This document shows positions 1-10,000 of a stretch of DNA of 20,213 bases, piece by piece. Under the pieces are notes generated by a model that worked only from the letters and a program-made list of their open reading frames with translations, was not told the DNA's origin and searched no databases. Both the position numbers and the translations under genes were made by a program. The stretch's first letter is position 1. Each line of letters opens with the position of its first letter. Origin of the DNA: CAYMKE01 sp964345135 (GTDB lineage Bacteria; Bacteroidota; Bacteroidia; Bacteroidales; JBBRXJ01); the NCBI GenBank assembly GCA_964345135.1, contig CAYFQI010000014.1:1-20213 (forward strand). Direction: 5' to 3'.

Positions 1-2
1 AT

Positions 3-10
3 TATATTTG
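3..10 (+). promoter_or_regulatory. Putative Bacteroidota -7 promoter box upstream of the S41 protease
   Basis: The sequence TATATTTG fits the Bacteroidota -7 consensus TAnnTTTG and lies 52 nt before the start codon of the protease gene. That spacing would give an untranslated leader of roughly 45 nt. The matching -33 element would lie outside the window, so only half of the promoter can be judged. Confidence 0.45.
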
Positions 11-62
11 TTTTTTGAAAGAAAATAATTAATTAATAGAAGTCCCCTTAAATAAATATCTT

Positions 63-1688
63 ATGATTAAATCAGCTTTATCCCGTCATATTCTCCCGGC
101 TTTATTGTTCACAATATTTTGTTCCGTTCCGGGAAAATCGCAATTCTTTTTTAATGAACAATCATTCAAACTCACAAAAGCCATACAACTAATTGAAAAC
201 CACTATTTTGACACGATAGACAATAAAAAATTAGTAGAAATAACGATCACAAAGATGCTTAAAGAGCTTGACCCGCATTCTTCCTATATCCCGAAAAAAA
301 AGGTGAAAGCCGTAAATGAGCCGCTCCAGGGTAGTTTTGAAGGAATTGGCATCATGTTCAATATATTGAATGACACAGTATATGTTATTTCTCCTATCTC
401 CGGGGGGCCTTCCGAAAAAGTAGGCATTCAGGCAGGAGATAGGATCATCACTGCTGAAGGAGAAAACATAGCAGGCATTGATATTACATCAAAAGGAGTA
501 AGAGACAGGTTATTAGGAAAAAAAGGAACCAAAGTGAAAGTCGGCATCAAACGGAAAAGAGTTGACAGGTTGATTTATTTTACCATTACACGCGACAAAA
601 TTCCTATCCACAGCCTGGATGCAGCATACATGATTGATGAAAACACCGGGTATATTAAACTTAACAGGTTTTCCAGGACAACGCTTGATGAATTTAAAAA
701 AGCGGTTGACAGCCTTCAATCCAACAATAATTTTCAACACCTGGTGCTTGATCTTACAGGAAATGGCGGGGGGTATCTTGAAATGGCCATCCGGTTGGCA
801 GACCAATTTCTGAATGGCGCAAAGCGTATTGTTTACACCCAGGGTGTAAACAGCCCCAGGCAAGATTTTAATGCAACACCTTTCGGCGCATTTGAAGAGG
901 GAAACGTTGTTATCATGATTGATGAAGGGTCTGCATCAGCCAGCGAGATCGTTTCCGGTGCTATCCAGGATTGGGACAGGGGTGTGATTGTTGGAAGAAG
1001 GTCGTTCGGAAAAGGATTGGTGCAACGACAATTTGAACTGCAAGACAGCTCTATGATCAGGTTAACAGTTGCACAATATTATACCCCTACAGGACGATTG
1101 ATACAAAAAAGCTATGACAAAGGGTATAAAAAATACAGGCAGGAAATTTTAGACCGGTATGAACATGGTGAACTGGTAAATAAAGACAGCATACAATTTC
1201 CGGACTCGCTCAAATACCAAACACTGATAAATAAACGGGTTGTTTACGGGGGTGGAGGAATTATGCCCGATATTTTCGTGCCGGTAGACACCAACAAGGT
1301 GAATAATTATTACAGGGATATTTTAAGTAACAGCATTCTGTATAAATTTGTATTGAATCATGTTGATGACCACCGGGAAGAATTATTATCCCACTATCCT
1401 ACCATACCATATTTTATTAAAAATTACATGGTAAACGATTCTTTGCTGGAGGAATTAAAATCCTATGCATCAGAAGAAGGAGTGGAAACAGAAGAAGATG
1501 AGTTTAAAGAAGCCAAAGGCGACTTGTCATTTTATACCAAAGCATATATCGCAAGGGACTTATGGGATATTAATGCATTTTATCAAATCGTGAACAAACG
1601 CAATGACATTTTTCTGAAAGCTAAAAATATTCTGCAAGATGATGAATTATACCAGGATATTTTACAGGGGAAAAAAAACAGGCAATGA
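63..1688 (+). CDS. S41 family C-terminal processing peptidase with PDZ domain
   Basis: Likely a secreted or periplasmic serine protease of the tail-specific (Prc/CtpA) type, which cleaves proteins near their C-termini. Residues 1-27 form a signal peptide ending near GKSQ. A PDZ domain follows at about 90-165 (GSFEGIGI, then GIQAGDRI), and the S41 catalytic domain spans about 185-405. The Ser-Lys dyad is visible: GSASASE at 289-295 with S292 as probable nucleophile, and FGKG with K317. The 25-residue spacing and Q321 match E. coli Prc (S430, K455, Q459). The 541-aa length and a charged C-terminal region of about 130 residues are usual for Bacteroidota members. The ATG at 63 starts directly at the signal peptide. 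The gene appears monocistronic and converges on the DUF4296-like gene. The family call is firm; the substrate is unknown. Confidence 0.95.
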   Translation: MIKSALSRHILPALLFTIFCSVPGKSQFFFNEQSFKLTKAIQLIENHYFDTIDNKKLVEITITKMLKELDPHSSYIPKKKVKAVNEPLQGSFEGIGIMFNILNDTVYVISPISGGPSEKVGIQAGDRIITAEGENIAGIDITSKGVRDRLLGKKGTKVKVGIKRKRVDRLIYFTITRDKIPIHSLDAAYMIDENTGYIKLNRFSRTTLDEFKKAVDSLQSNNNFQHLVLDLTGNGGGYLEMAIRLADQFLNGAKRIVYTQGVNSPRQDFNATPFGAFEEGNVVIMIDEGSASASEIVSGAIQDWDRGVIVGRRSFGKGLVQRQFELQDSSMIRLTVAQYYTPTGRLIQKSYDKGYKKYRQEILDRYEHGELVNKDSIQFPDSLKYQTLINKRVVYGGGGIMPDIFVPVDTNKVNNYYRDILSNSILYKFVLNHVDDHREELLSHYPTIPYFIKNYMVNDSLLEELKSYASEEGVETEEDEFKEAKGDLSFYTKAYIARDLWDINAFYQIVNKRNDIFLKAKNILQDDELYQDILQGKKNRQ

Positions 1689-1866
1689 TTTTTTAATGGT
1701 TAAAATTGACAGAGAAAAGGAGGAATAAAAACATCGTCATACGAACCGGGCCATCACTAAATTATTAGACACACAAGCGAATAATTATAATAGGAAAAGA
1801 AAGATATACCGCTATACCTCTTATAAAACGTATAAATCAAACAATATTTTGCCTTAAATGACTACA

Positions 1867-1885
1867 TTTTTCCCGCTGGGAAAAA
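1867..1885. other. Perfect 8-bp hairpin between convergent genes
   Basis: TTTTTCCC (1867-1874) pairs with GGGAAAAA (1878-1885) across a 3-nt loop. It lies between the convergent protease and DUF4296-like genes. The T-run is on the 5' side of the stem on both strands, which is the reverse of a normal intrinsic terminator. It may act only as a pause or 3'-end stabilising structure. Confidence 0.35.
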
Positions 1886-1898
1886 GCCCTTTGAAGAT

Positions 1899-1920
1899 TT
1901 TTAACAATATGTTGTTAAAA
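1899..1920. terminator. Possible 3'-end hairpin between convergent genes
   Basis: TTTTAACAA (1899-1907) and TTGTTAAAA (1912-1920) form a perfect 9-bp stem with a TATG loop. It sits 14 nt downstream of the previous hairpin and 44 nt from the stop codon of the minus-strand gene. The stem is AT-rich and no clean U-tract follows, so terminator function is only inferred from its place between convergent genes. The rest of 1689-1964 shows no gene. Confidence 0.35.
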
Positions 1921-1964
1921 GTTTTAAACTAAGCACCTAAAAAATAAACAGATAAAATTCGTAT

Positions 1965-2348
1965 TTATTTCTCATCCATTTTTTCTTTTTTCTTATCTTC
2001 TTGCTCCTTTTCTCTTACTTCTTCAATCTCTCCCTCTATCCAGCTTAACCTGTTAATCACGCTGTCATATATTATTTTTAATTTTTCAGGATTGTGCCTG
2101 ATATAATAATTCATGACAGTATCAAGCTGTATTTTACTCACATTATATTTATTAAAGATATCGGTATATAGTGTTGTATCCGATTTTTCATATCGTGGCG
2201 GAAATGTTTTGAGCTTAAACATTATATCTGCAACATGAATATCAACAAGCATGTTTACCATTTTCTTGTCTTCTATCATATATGAAGGCCTTTCCCTGCA
2301 TTGTGATGCCATGAAAATAAAAAAAAGAAAAATGATTGCTTTTTTCAT
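1965..2348 (-). CDS. Small secreted/envelope protein, DUF4296-like
   Basis: A 127-aa protein of unknown function. The N-terminus (MKKAIIFLFFIFMASQC) is a signal peptide. C17 could be a lipidated cysteine, but Gln at -1 is atypical for a lipobox, so lipoprotein status is uncertain. Residues about 30-105 fit the DUF4296 pattern known from Bacteroidota envelope proteins: an early LVDIHVAD segment, then FNKYNVS, then YYIRHPEK-like and IYDSVINRL segments. The last 25 residues are almost entirely Glu, Lys and Asp and probably form a charged helix. No partner gene lies on the same strand close by: the next gene upstream starts beyond a 529-nt spacer. The family assignment rests on motif resemblance only. 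Confidence 0.75.
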   Translation of the reverse strand: MKKAIIFLFFIFMASQCRERPSYMIEDKKMVNMLVDIHVADIMFKLKTFPPRYEKSDTTLYTDIFNKYNVSKIQLDTVMNYYIRHNPEKLKIIYDSVINRLSWIEGEIEEVREKEQEDKKKEKMDEK

Positions 2349-2454
2349 GTCGAAAAGTTTGTTTTTTAGATGTTAGAAGTATTGAATTTAGTATTCGTGA
2401 TTTTTATATCTCGTGTTTTGATTGTATTTAGTGTTCGTCTCTAAAAACCAACTT

Positions 2455-2854
2455 CTTCGTTACGCTCGATGGATAAACAATCATTCACATGACTATTTAT
2501 ACTATTTTAAAACGTAAAATTATAAAAAAAAATGTTATCAATTTAGACAGGATTAACAAAAAACATCCCTTACCATATCCCCCGAGACATCATGGTTTAC
2601 CCCGGCCCTTATGGCATGGTCATCAGGCTAAATCAGAAAGATTGCTTCGACCCGTTGCAAGCTGCCGCTTACAACGGCCCTGCCAAAGACATCGTTGTAG
2701 CGATAACTGCTGGTATGACAAAAGATTTATGGTTTCCTCACAACAAAATTTTCAGAGTTTTTATAGTCAATGAACCGGTCCATTATTATTGGTGGTGTTG
2801 GGCATAGTTGTATTGATGCCAGCAATAAGCAATTTTATTGCAAGCGTAACGAAG
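2455..2854. repeat. 12-bp inverted repeats bounding a 400-bp segment
   Basis: CTTCGTTACGCT at 2455-2466 is the exact reverse complement of AGCGTAACGAAG at 2843-2854. Similarity extends weakly outward (AACTTC before the left copy, GAAGTT after the right). The enclosed segment is richer in G+C than its surroundings and holds the possible gene remnant at 2556-2807. An ACAATCATT word also occurs just inside the left copy (about 2475) and just outside the right copy (about 2871). This could be a small mobile-element relic or chance; no transposase was seen. Confidence 0.35.
2556..2807 (+). pseudogene. Possible remnant of a coding sequence, unidentified
   Basis: One plus-strand frame is open for 83 codons between TAG at 2544 and TAG at 2805, with an internal ATG at 2592. 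The translation looks protein-like in composition: PYHIPRDIMVYPGPYGM, then DPLQAAAYNGPAKDIVVAI, then a Trp-containing tail. A different frame just downstream (2774-2880) reads as a hydrophobic helix (LLLVVLGIVVLMPAI), which would fit a frameshifted continuation. I do not recognise a family. There is no clear ribosome binding site. It could be a decayed gene fragment, a short hypothetical gene, or non-coding. Confidence 0.25.
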
Positions 2855-2877
2855 TTAGCGAACATGTTGGACAATCA

Positions 2878-3792
2878 TTATTTGATTTCATCAAACCTGT
2901 ACCCAATAGATATTTCATGCGATCCTGAGCTGTAGCGGTTCAAAGAAGACAAGACCAGGTCGTAGGAATACCCGAAATAGTATTGTTTTTCATGTATATA
3001 CCCAACTAAAAAGGAAAGGGCATCCTGTGTCCTGTACGCAACACCTCCCCATACCATATCCTGGTAGATCCCTTTCACAGTAAGATTCAATTGCAAGGGA
3101 ACAGGATACATGGCTTTTAAGATCATTGTAGGTTCTATAGACCAGTCCCTGTCGAGATAATAACGATATCCACCACTCAGGGAAAAATGAGATTTAAGCC
3201 TGTTGATCCCACCTTCACTCTTTTCTTCACCTTCTTCAACAGGTTTATAAGGAATATTTAATTTATTATTCAATAATTGAGCTGTGGATAATCCAACATG
3301 ATAATTGTATGAATACAAATACACACCAATGGATGCATCTGGCACATATCCAGCATAATTTTGCAAAGGTTCTTCATTCATAAAATCAATTCTTGACATG
3401 TCTATCTTATATTGCAAAAATCCAATTGATGCTCCCATGGATAATCTCATCGTTTCATTCAGAGAGATGTTATACGCATACGAAGCATTGAATCCGCTTC
3501 TGCTGGTAGGGCCTGTATTATCTGTATATATAAAACCTCCCCATCCCATGTCTTCGGATTTATGCGGCCCATATACACTGATGGTACTGGTCAGCGGATG
3601 ATCCGGTATGCCTACATATTGTACCCGTGTATTCATCCTTACCTGGTAATAATTATGCGTCCCTGCTATGGAAGGATTGATTACAAAGCTGTTAAAAATG
3701 TATTGCGTATACAATGGAATTTGTTGAGCTTTACCCTGATACGCGAATAAAAAAATACAAATAAATGCTATGAATATATTTCTCTTTTTCAT
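2878..3792 (-). CDS. PorP/SprF family type IX secretion outer-membrane protein
   Basis: A 304-aa predicted outer-membrane beta-barrel of the PorP/SprF family, whose members are encoded beside T9SS type B cargo and are needed for its export or surface attachment (known for SprF with SprB in Flavobacterium). A signal peptide covers residues 1-22 (ends GKAQ). The family signatures follow: PLYTQYIFNSFVINPSIAGT near the N-terminus, a GWGGFIYTDNTGP strand pair, and the terminal SGSHEISIGYRF. The start at MKKRNIF is chosen because it begins the signal peptide; an in-frame extension to 3912 would run into the end of the upstream gene. Only 2 nt separate it from the stop codon of the giant adhesin, so translation is probably coupled and the two products probably act as a pair. 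The C-terminus is complete. Confidence 0.93.
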   Translation of the reverse strand: MKKRNIFIAFICIFLFAYQGKAQQIPLYTQYIFNSFVINPSIAGTHNYYQVRMNTRVQYVGIPDHPLTSTISVYGPHKSEDMGWGGFIYTDNTGPTSRSGFNASYAYNISLNETMRLSMGASIGFLQYKIDMSRIDFMNEEPLQNYAGYVPDASIGVYLYSYNYHVGLSTAQLLNNKLNIPYKPVEEGEEKSEGGINRLKSHFSLSGGYRYYLDRDWSIEPTMILKAMYPVPLQLNLTVKGIYQDMVWGGVAYRTQDALSFLVGYIHEKQYYFGYSYDLVLSSLNRYSSGSHEISIGYRFDEIK

Positions 3793-3794
3793 GA

Positions 3795-4064
3795 TTACCT
3801 GATTATTGTTAAAGGTCCTGCAAATTTTTTGACTCGTGTACCGTCGTCTACTGTTATAATATAATAGTATGTTCCAACCGGAAGGTCTTTCCCGTTCCGC
3901 TTGCCATCCCATTCATTATAATAGTCATTTGACTGGAATATGCGTTCGCCCCACCTGTTAAATACCTGTACTGTTACATCCACCTGGTCTTCCCTTCCAA
4001 TTTCAATTTCCCAAAAATCATTATGCCCATCATCATTGGGACTAAAACCGGATGGAATAAAGCC
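3795..4064 (-). other. T9SS type B sorting domain (gliding motility-associated CTD) within the adhesin
   Basis: The last 89 residues carry the CHU_C/type B pattern: IPSGFSPNDDGHNDFW, FNRWGERIF, a WDGKRNGKDLPVGTYYY block, and a short final strand ending TIIR. Known proteins with this domain cross the outer membrane through the type IX system and generally depend on a cognate PorP/SprF protein, here encoded immediately downstream. Confidence 0.93.
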
Positions 4065-7000
4065 ATCCCATCGTTCAAGCCAGAAGGTATCTGTTGCCTC
4101 ACACAAGTATTCATTTTTCACTTTCAGGCTTATATGAGTTCCTTCATCTTCTTCCAGGCCGCTGAACTCAGCGATTTTTTCATTCTCTTTATTGATTGTT
4201 CCATATCCATTAATATTATCCCATTCATAACTTACAATACTTTGCCCCTCATTATAAATAACTCTTTCCAATTCTTTTATTCCATTACTTACCAGTTGAA
4301 TTGTATCCGGTTCAGGATAGATGGAAATACCGGGATTTAAGAATACATAAGCATCATCATCATCCGCACAATACAAACTATCATACGCAAGTGCTCTGTA
4401 TACAATATATTGATTGAAACTATCACGATGCGGATAGTAATCCTTACCCGGGAATACATTCAATTTATTATTGGCTCCTATGATCTCTTCACTTGGATGT
4501 TCGCTGAAATAATTGGTCTGACTGTTAAGAATAAACCATTCTACCGTTGCATTTGAACTCATGTTTAATGTAAAGGTGACAGTGTCGCCATAACAAATAT
4601 CCGCTGAATCCGGTTCTTTCATATCTACGTTTACAAAGCTTCTATAATTCACAAAAAACGAGGTGTCATAGTTGCAGTCATTGATATCGGATATGCCTAA
4701 TTCATAAGTACCGGCTGTTAACCCGGAGACCTCTGAACCTGTTCGTGCAGTAATCCACGAACCATTATCCCATGAATATACAAACGAGGGCGACCCTCCA
4801 TGGACCGAATCAATTTTGATGGCTCCAACATCTGTATGTCCGCCAAGTATACTCAAACAATTTGCAGTATCAATGGATGCAAACACATGTACAGGATCAG
4901 GGGCAAAAATATAGAATACTGTATCAAAGGCCTTGCCCTGATTATCTTCAACATAAAGCCTATAATACCCTCCTGCCAAACCACTATATCTCGGATGAGA
5001 ATAGGGAGCCGACATTGGTATATCAAACCTGTCATTTACTGTATCAAAAGACTGTCCTGAATCATCCAGTTTTTCTATCAGGAAATAGTAATCTGCTACA
5101 CCATCATTGATTTCAAAATTAAATATTCCTCCATTATTCCTGCATGTATCATGTTTATGAATATTCACGATCACATCCAGCAGGTTTTCATATATCCTCA
5201 CGGAATCAATGACTTTACATCCTGCTGTATCTTTCACAGCAATGTAATACGTACCTCCATACAAGGTATCGTAGAGGGTATCAGCCATATTCAAAGGAGC
5301 ATAAAGTGAATCCGGCACATTCAATAAACTGATAATACTTGTGCTGTCAACATAAAAAGTAAGTCCACCAGCCCCCCCGTGTGCAGCAATGCTGTCAATA
5401 CTCCCGGGTTGTGTACCGCTTACATTGGATTTCCCGATATGGTCAATGACAATTCGCTGGGGTTGTATTATACTGAATGTATCAAATGTCATACATCCAT
5501 TGGTATCCAATATATATACCGTATCATGTATAATTTGCCGTGAAGACGAACCGATACCCGTGATCAACGAGTCATAATAAATCGTATCGGTGTCTAAATA
5601 ATACCGGTATTCCGGCGTACCACCTGACACGATAACTTCTATGGCGCCATTCATGTCCCCAAAACATCCTGAAATATCTGTAACCAGTATATTATCAACC
5701 TGTAATGAATCTGGCTGAATGACCTGAACCACCCTGTTAAACTGCGATCCAAAATCATCAATCACCTGTACAGTGTAGTCGCCACCGCCCAGATTCGTAT
5801 ACATGAATGTTGTATCTGCATTTACCGTGTCATAGTTCAAGCCTCCATCAATGGAATAGCGATAAGGTTTAGAACCGTTTACCGGTGTAATGAAAATACT
5901 TCCGTTTGAATCACCATAACACGTTACATTTGTTATATTTATATTAACCTGCAATGAAGAAATATAAACAGAGTCATTTACTTTACAATCATTGGTGTCT
6001 TTCACGAATACATAATACCATCCTTCTTTCAGGCTGTCATACATGGTTTGCGAACTATACAAACTATCAATATCCATATTCACGGTATCAACATAATACG
6101 TTAACAGGCCTGATCCACCATATGCTACAATGGTATCAATACTTCCCAGCGTGTCTCCACGTATATCTGTTGTAATTATGGTATCCAGTATAATCTGCGG
6201 GGGTTGTGTAATATCAATGGTATCAGATTTTGTACACCCGGCTGTATCTGCAATCATGATAATAATATTTGAATCAGCATAAAGATTTGTAAAATACCCG
6301 GTATCCTGTACGATCGTATCATATGAATACATCAAATAATATGATAAACTATCCTTATTTCCGCCATAATCTACAAATACACTAACAGTTCCCGTGTTTT
6401 CACCATAGCATGTTTGTACATTATTGGCCTGAATACTGTCAATTTTAAACATGAACGGGGTTGCTATTATAATGGTATCAGCTTCATTATTTGTTGCCGG
6501 ACAACCATTTGTATCCCTGACAGCAGGGATGTATTTTCCGGGTGAAAGCCCTGTAAATACTGAATCAACCTGGTACAACGTATCAATATCCGCCATAATT
6601 GAATACCTGTAAGGTTTAGTGCCACCTGATGCATGCACTATGATTTGCCCGTTATTGTCGCCGTAACACACGACAGGTGAAACATCCGTGGAATCTATGA
6701 TCAATTCTTCCGGATTAATCACGGCCAGTGTATCGGTCATAATATAACAATTATTGGTATCAATAACCCGGACATGATAATTTCCCGGGGGAAGGCTGTC
6801 AAAATATCCCAGTGGGTTGCTTTCAATCAGGACAGTATCTGCATCAAAAAGCATGTAATTAAACGTGTCGGCCCCTCCACTTGCCTTAATATTAATGACT
6901 CCATCATCAAAATCATGGCAAGTAAGATTCTGAACCTCTAATGTATCAATGATTATGGCATCCAGTTCCCGTATTTTAATTGTATCAGATGTTTTTGTAC

Positions 7001-10000
7001 ATCCATGGGCATCTACAATATCAACCAGGTAATCACCACCAGGAAGTCCTGTAAACAATCCCGTGCTATTTGAAGCAAGTGAATCGGGATTTAATATATA
7101 GGTAAGGACACCGGTTCCACCGGAAGCATTAATATCTATAACACCGGATGAATCGTTTGCACACAGGTAATCTGTATATATTAACGAATCAATGGATATG
7201 GAATCAGGCTGAATGACTTCTATTGAAGCAGTACCGGTGCAACCAAGTGCATCGGTTACAGTAACTGTATAGCTGCCTGCACACAATTCAACAGAATCAT
7301 TATCCGGGACAATGGGATCGCTCCAATTATAATCCACATAAGGTTTCGTACCCCCCGTCACTGTAACAATAGCCTCTGCATCACAACTTCCATAACAACT
7401 GGTCCGTATTCCCATGGGTACCTGGTAATATGTTGATGCACAGCCAGCAGATGGTTGTTTAATGGTTTTATTGATGGAGCCGGATTTATAAACAACAGAA
7501 GCATATTCTCCCCCGGCAGTTGAATCAGAAAATTCAATGGTAGCATGTACAAGTTTTCCTATGGAAGGAGGTGTTGAATTCCAGCAATCGCTGACCATAA
7601 CACTCCATCCGCCTTGCGAAGGATTCATGCCATGCAATTTAGACCAGTCGCCCATGGCAGCAAATACTCCTGACAACGGGGCGGGTTCATTACAAATATC
7701 AAGCGTGTCATCTATTCCTTTCTCCGTTGTGAATATAAGGCTGTCGGCATCTGTTCCTACATTGCACAACCCTATGAATCCGCTTTCCATTGGTGACCGC
7801 TTAAGATCAACGATGGTCATTCCATCAGGAGCTACAAGAAAATAACCCAGGTCCTGAATAATATCATGATTGGATGTTGTAAACGAGACACTTATTTTTG
7901 TATTGGCACCAATTATAAAAGGAGATGTTGAACCAATAGACACGTCCAATGCCCCGGGAAGATACAAGGTCATTGAATCGGTTATCACGCCACACGCTCC
8001 TATGCCATCAGCATCCAGGTATAAAGTAACAGAATCACCAGCCATATCAACCGGCCCGGGCGTGTATACCGGATCAATAATACCATTATCATCAAATGTC
8101 CCGTCACCTGAAGTGCGCCATGTAATACTGGAATACCCTGTTGCATTGGCGTTGGTTATTTGGACTGTTGAGCCAAAACAAATAGTGGTATCCGGGCCTG
8201 CTTCTGAGACAGGAGCAGATATTATGGTTAATGTCATTGTATGAATGGCTTCATCACAATTAGTATAACCCACTGCATGCAATGAAAGATCAACAGTCCC
8301 ATTTGATATATCAGAAGAACCGGGAGTATATATTGGTATCAGGGTATTAGCATCTGTAAAGGAGCCATCTCCTGCTGTTGTCCAATAAACTGACATTTGG
8401 TTTGAAGCAATTGCCCTTCCTACCGGTATTATATAATTTTCATTTTCACAAATTGACGTATCACCTCCCGTGTTCGCAGTAGGAGCATCAATAATTATTA
8501 AATCCATTTGATCCGATACAGGATCACATGAAGAAGCTCCGGTTGCTGTAATTGTAAGCGTTACCGTGTTTCCTATATCACCTAAAGCAGGAGCGTATGT
8601 AGGAGATATTGTACCTGAACCTGATAAACTACCTGTTCCATCGTGTGACCAGTTTATCGAAGCATAATTATCTGCTGTAGCAGTAGTAATGATATAATCC
8701 TTATCTACACAAGTAGAGTCATCTATCCCGGCATCGGCAGAGGGCGCCTGCACAACACTAATATCCATATCATCAGTTGTTTGATTACAATTAGCTAACC
8801 CGTTTACTTGTAAAGTTAATGTTACGGTAGCACCTTCATCTCCTGGTAAAGGTGTGTATGTAGGAGTTAATGTACCTGCATTGGTTAAGGTTCCGTTTCC
8901 ATCGTGTGACCAGATTAATGAAGAGTAATTAGAAGCTGAAGCACTACTTATGGTATATGCCTTATCAATACAGGTTGAATCATCACTTCCGGCATTAGCT
9001 ACGGGAGCAGGAACAACTTCGAGGTCCATCCCATCTGTAGCAAGTGGACATGAAGACAATCCATTTGCAGTTAATGTTAACGTGACCGTATTTCCTTCAT
9101 CTCCCGCTCCAGGAGTGTAGGTAGGTGTTAACGTGTTAGCATTCATTAAATTGCCATTGCCATCATGTGACCAGACAAATGAAGAATAGCTTGTAGCTGA
9201 TGCCCCGTTAATCGTATAGGCTTCACTGATACAAGTAGAATCGTTGTTTCCGGCATCAGCAGTTGGCCCGGTAACAACGTCAAGATTCATAGCATCGGTT
9301 GCAACATCACAATTGGTATACCCGTTCACTTGTAATGTCAATGTAATGGTATTGCCTTCATCTCCAACACCAGGTGTGTATGTAGGTGTAAGAGTATTCT
9401 CATTGGTTAAATTTCCGGTTCCATTATGCGACCATTGCAATGAAATATAATTGGTTGCCAAAGCAGTACTGACAGTAAACGGATCACCTGAGCAGGTTGA
9501 ATCATTTATACCTGCATCAGCCGTGGGTATGGGAACTACTTCAATATCCATATCATCGGTCACGGGATTACAATTCGTTAACCCGTTTACCTGTAATGTT
9601 AATGTAACAGTAGCTCCTTCATCTCCAACGCCAGGTGTATATGTAGGTGTTAATGTACCAGTATTGATTAAGTTGCCATTGCCATTATGAATCCAGTTAA
9701 GAGATGAATAATTCGTAGCTGAAGCACCACTTATAGTATATGCTTTGTCAATACAAGTTGAATCATCACTTCCTGCATCTGCTGCAGGAGCAGAAATAAC
9801 TTCCAGACTCATATCGTCAGAAGCAGGTGAACATGTAGACAATCCATTTGCATTTAATGTTAAAGTAACCGTATTTCCTTCATCTCCTGCTCCCGGGGTG
9901 TATGTAGGTGTTAACGTATTAACATTCGTCAGGTTACCATTTCCATTATGAGTCCAATTAAGCAATGAGACGTTAGTTGCTGAAGCTCCAGTGACTGTAT

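Larger units (their letters stand above)
2349..2877. other. 529-nt intergenic stretch with a GC-richer core
   Basis: This is the longest stretch without a convincing gene. Bases 2349-2560 are AT-rich and must hold the promoter of the minus-strand DUF4296-like gene, though no clear TAnnTTTG box was found. They contain an imperfect direct repeat (GAATTTAGTATTCGT near 2385, GTATTTAGTGTTCGT near 2425). Bases about 2590-2720 are visibly GC-richer than the flanks. Two matching 12-mers in inverted orientation bound the 2455-2854 interval. The stretch lies downstream of the PorP/SprF gene, so it also holds the 3' end of that transcript. Confidence 0.6.

Noticed and set aside
1716..1723. Strong Shine-Dalgarno-like AAAGGAGG
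   Set aside because: No start codon follows at a useful distance and no open frame exists; Bacteroidota seldom rely on this motif.
3793..3912. N-terminal extension of the PorP/SprF gene to 3912
   Set aside because: The extension overlaps the sorting domain of the adhesin, and a proper signal peptide begins at the start ending at 3792.
7870..9951. Series of plus-strand open frames of 68-124 codons opposite the adhesin repeats
   Set aside because: They recur with the repeat period and are antisense shadows of it; their similarity to each other comes from the repeat DNA.
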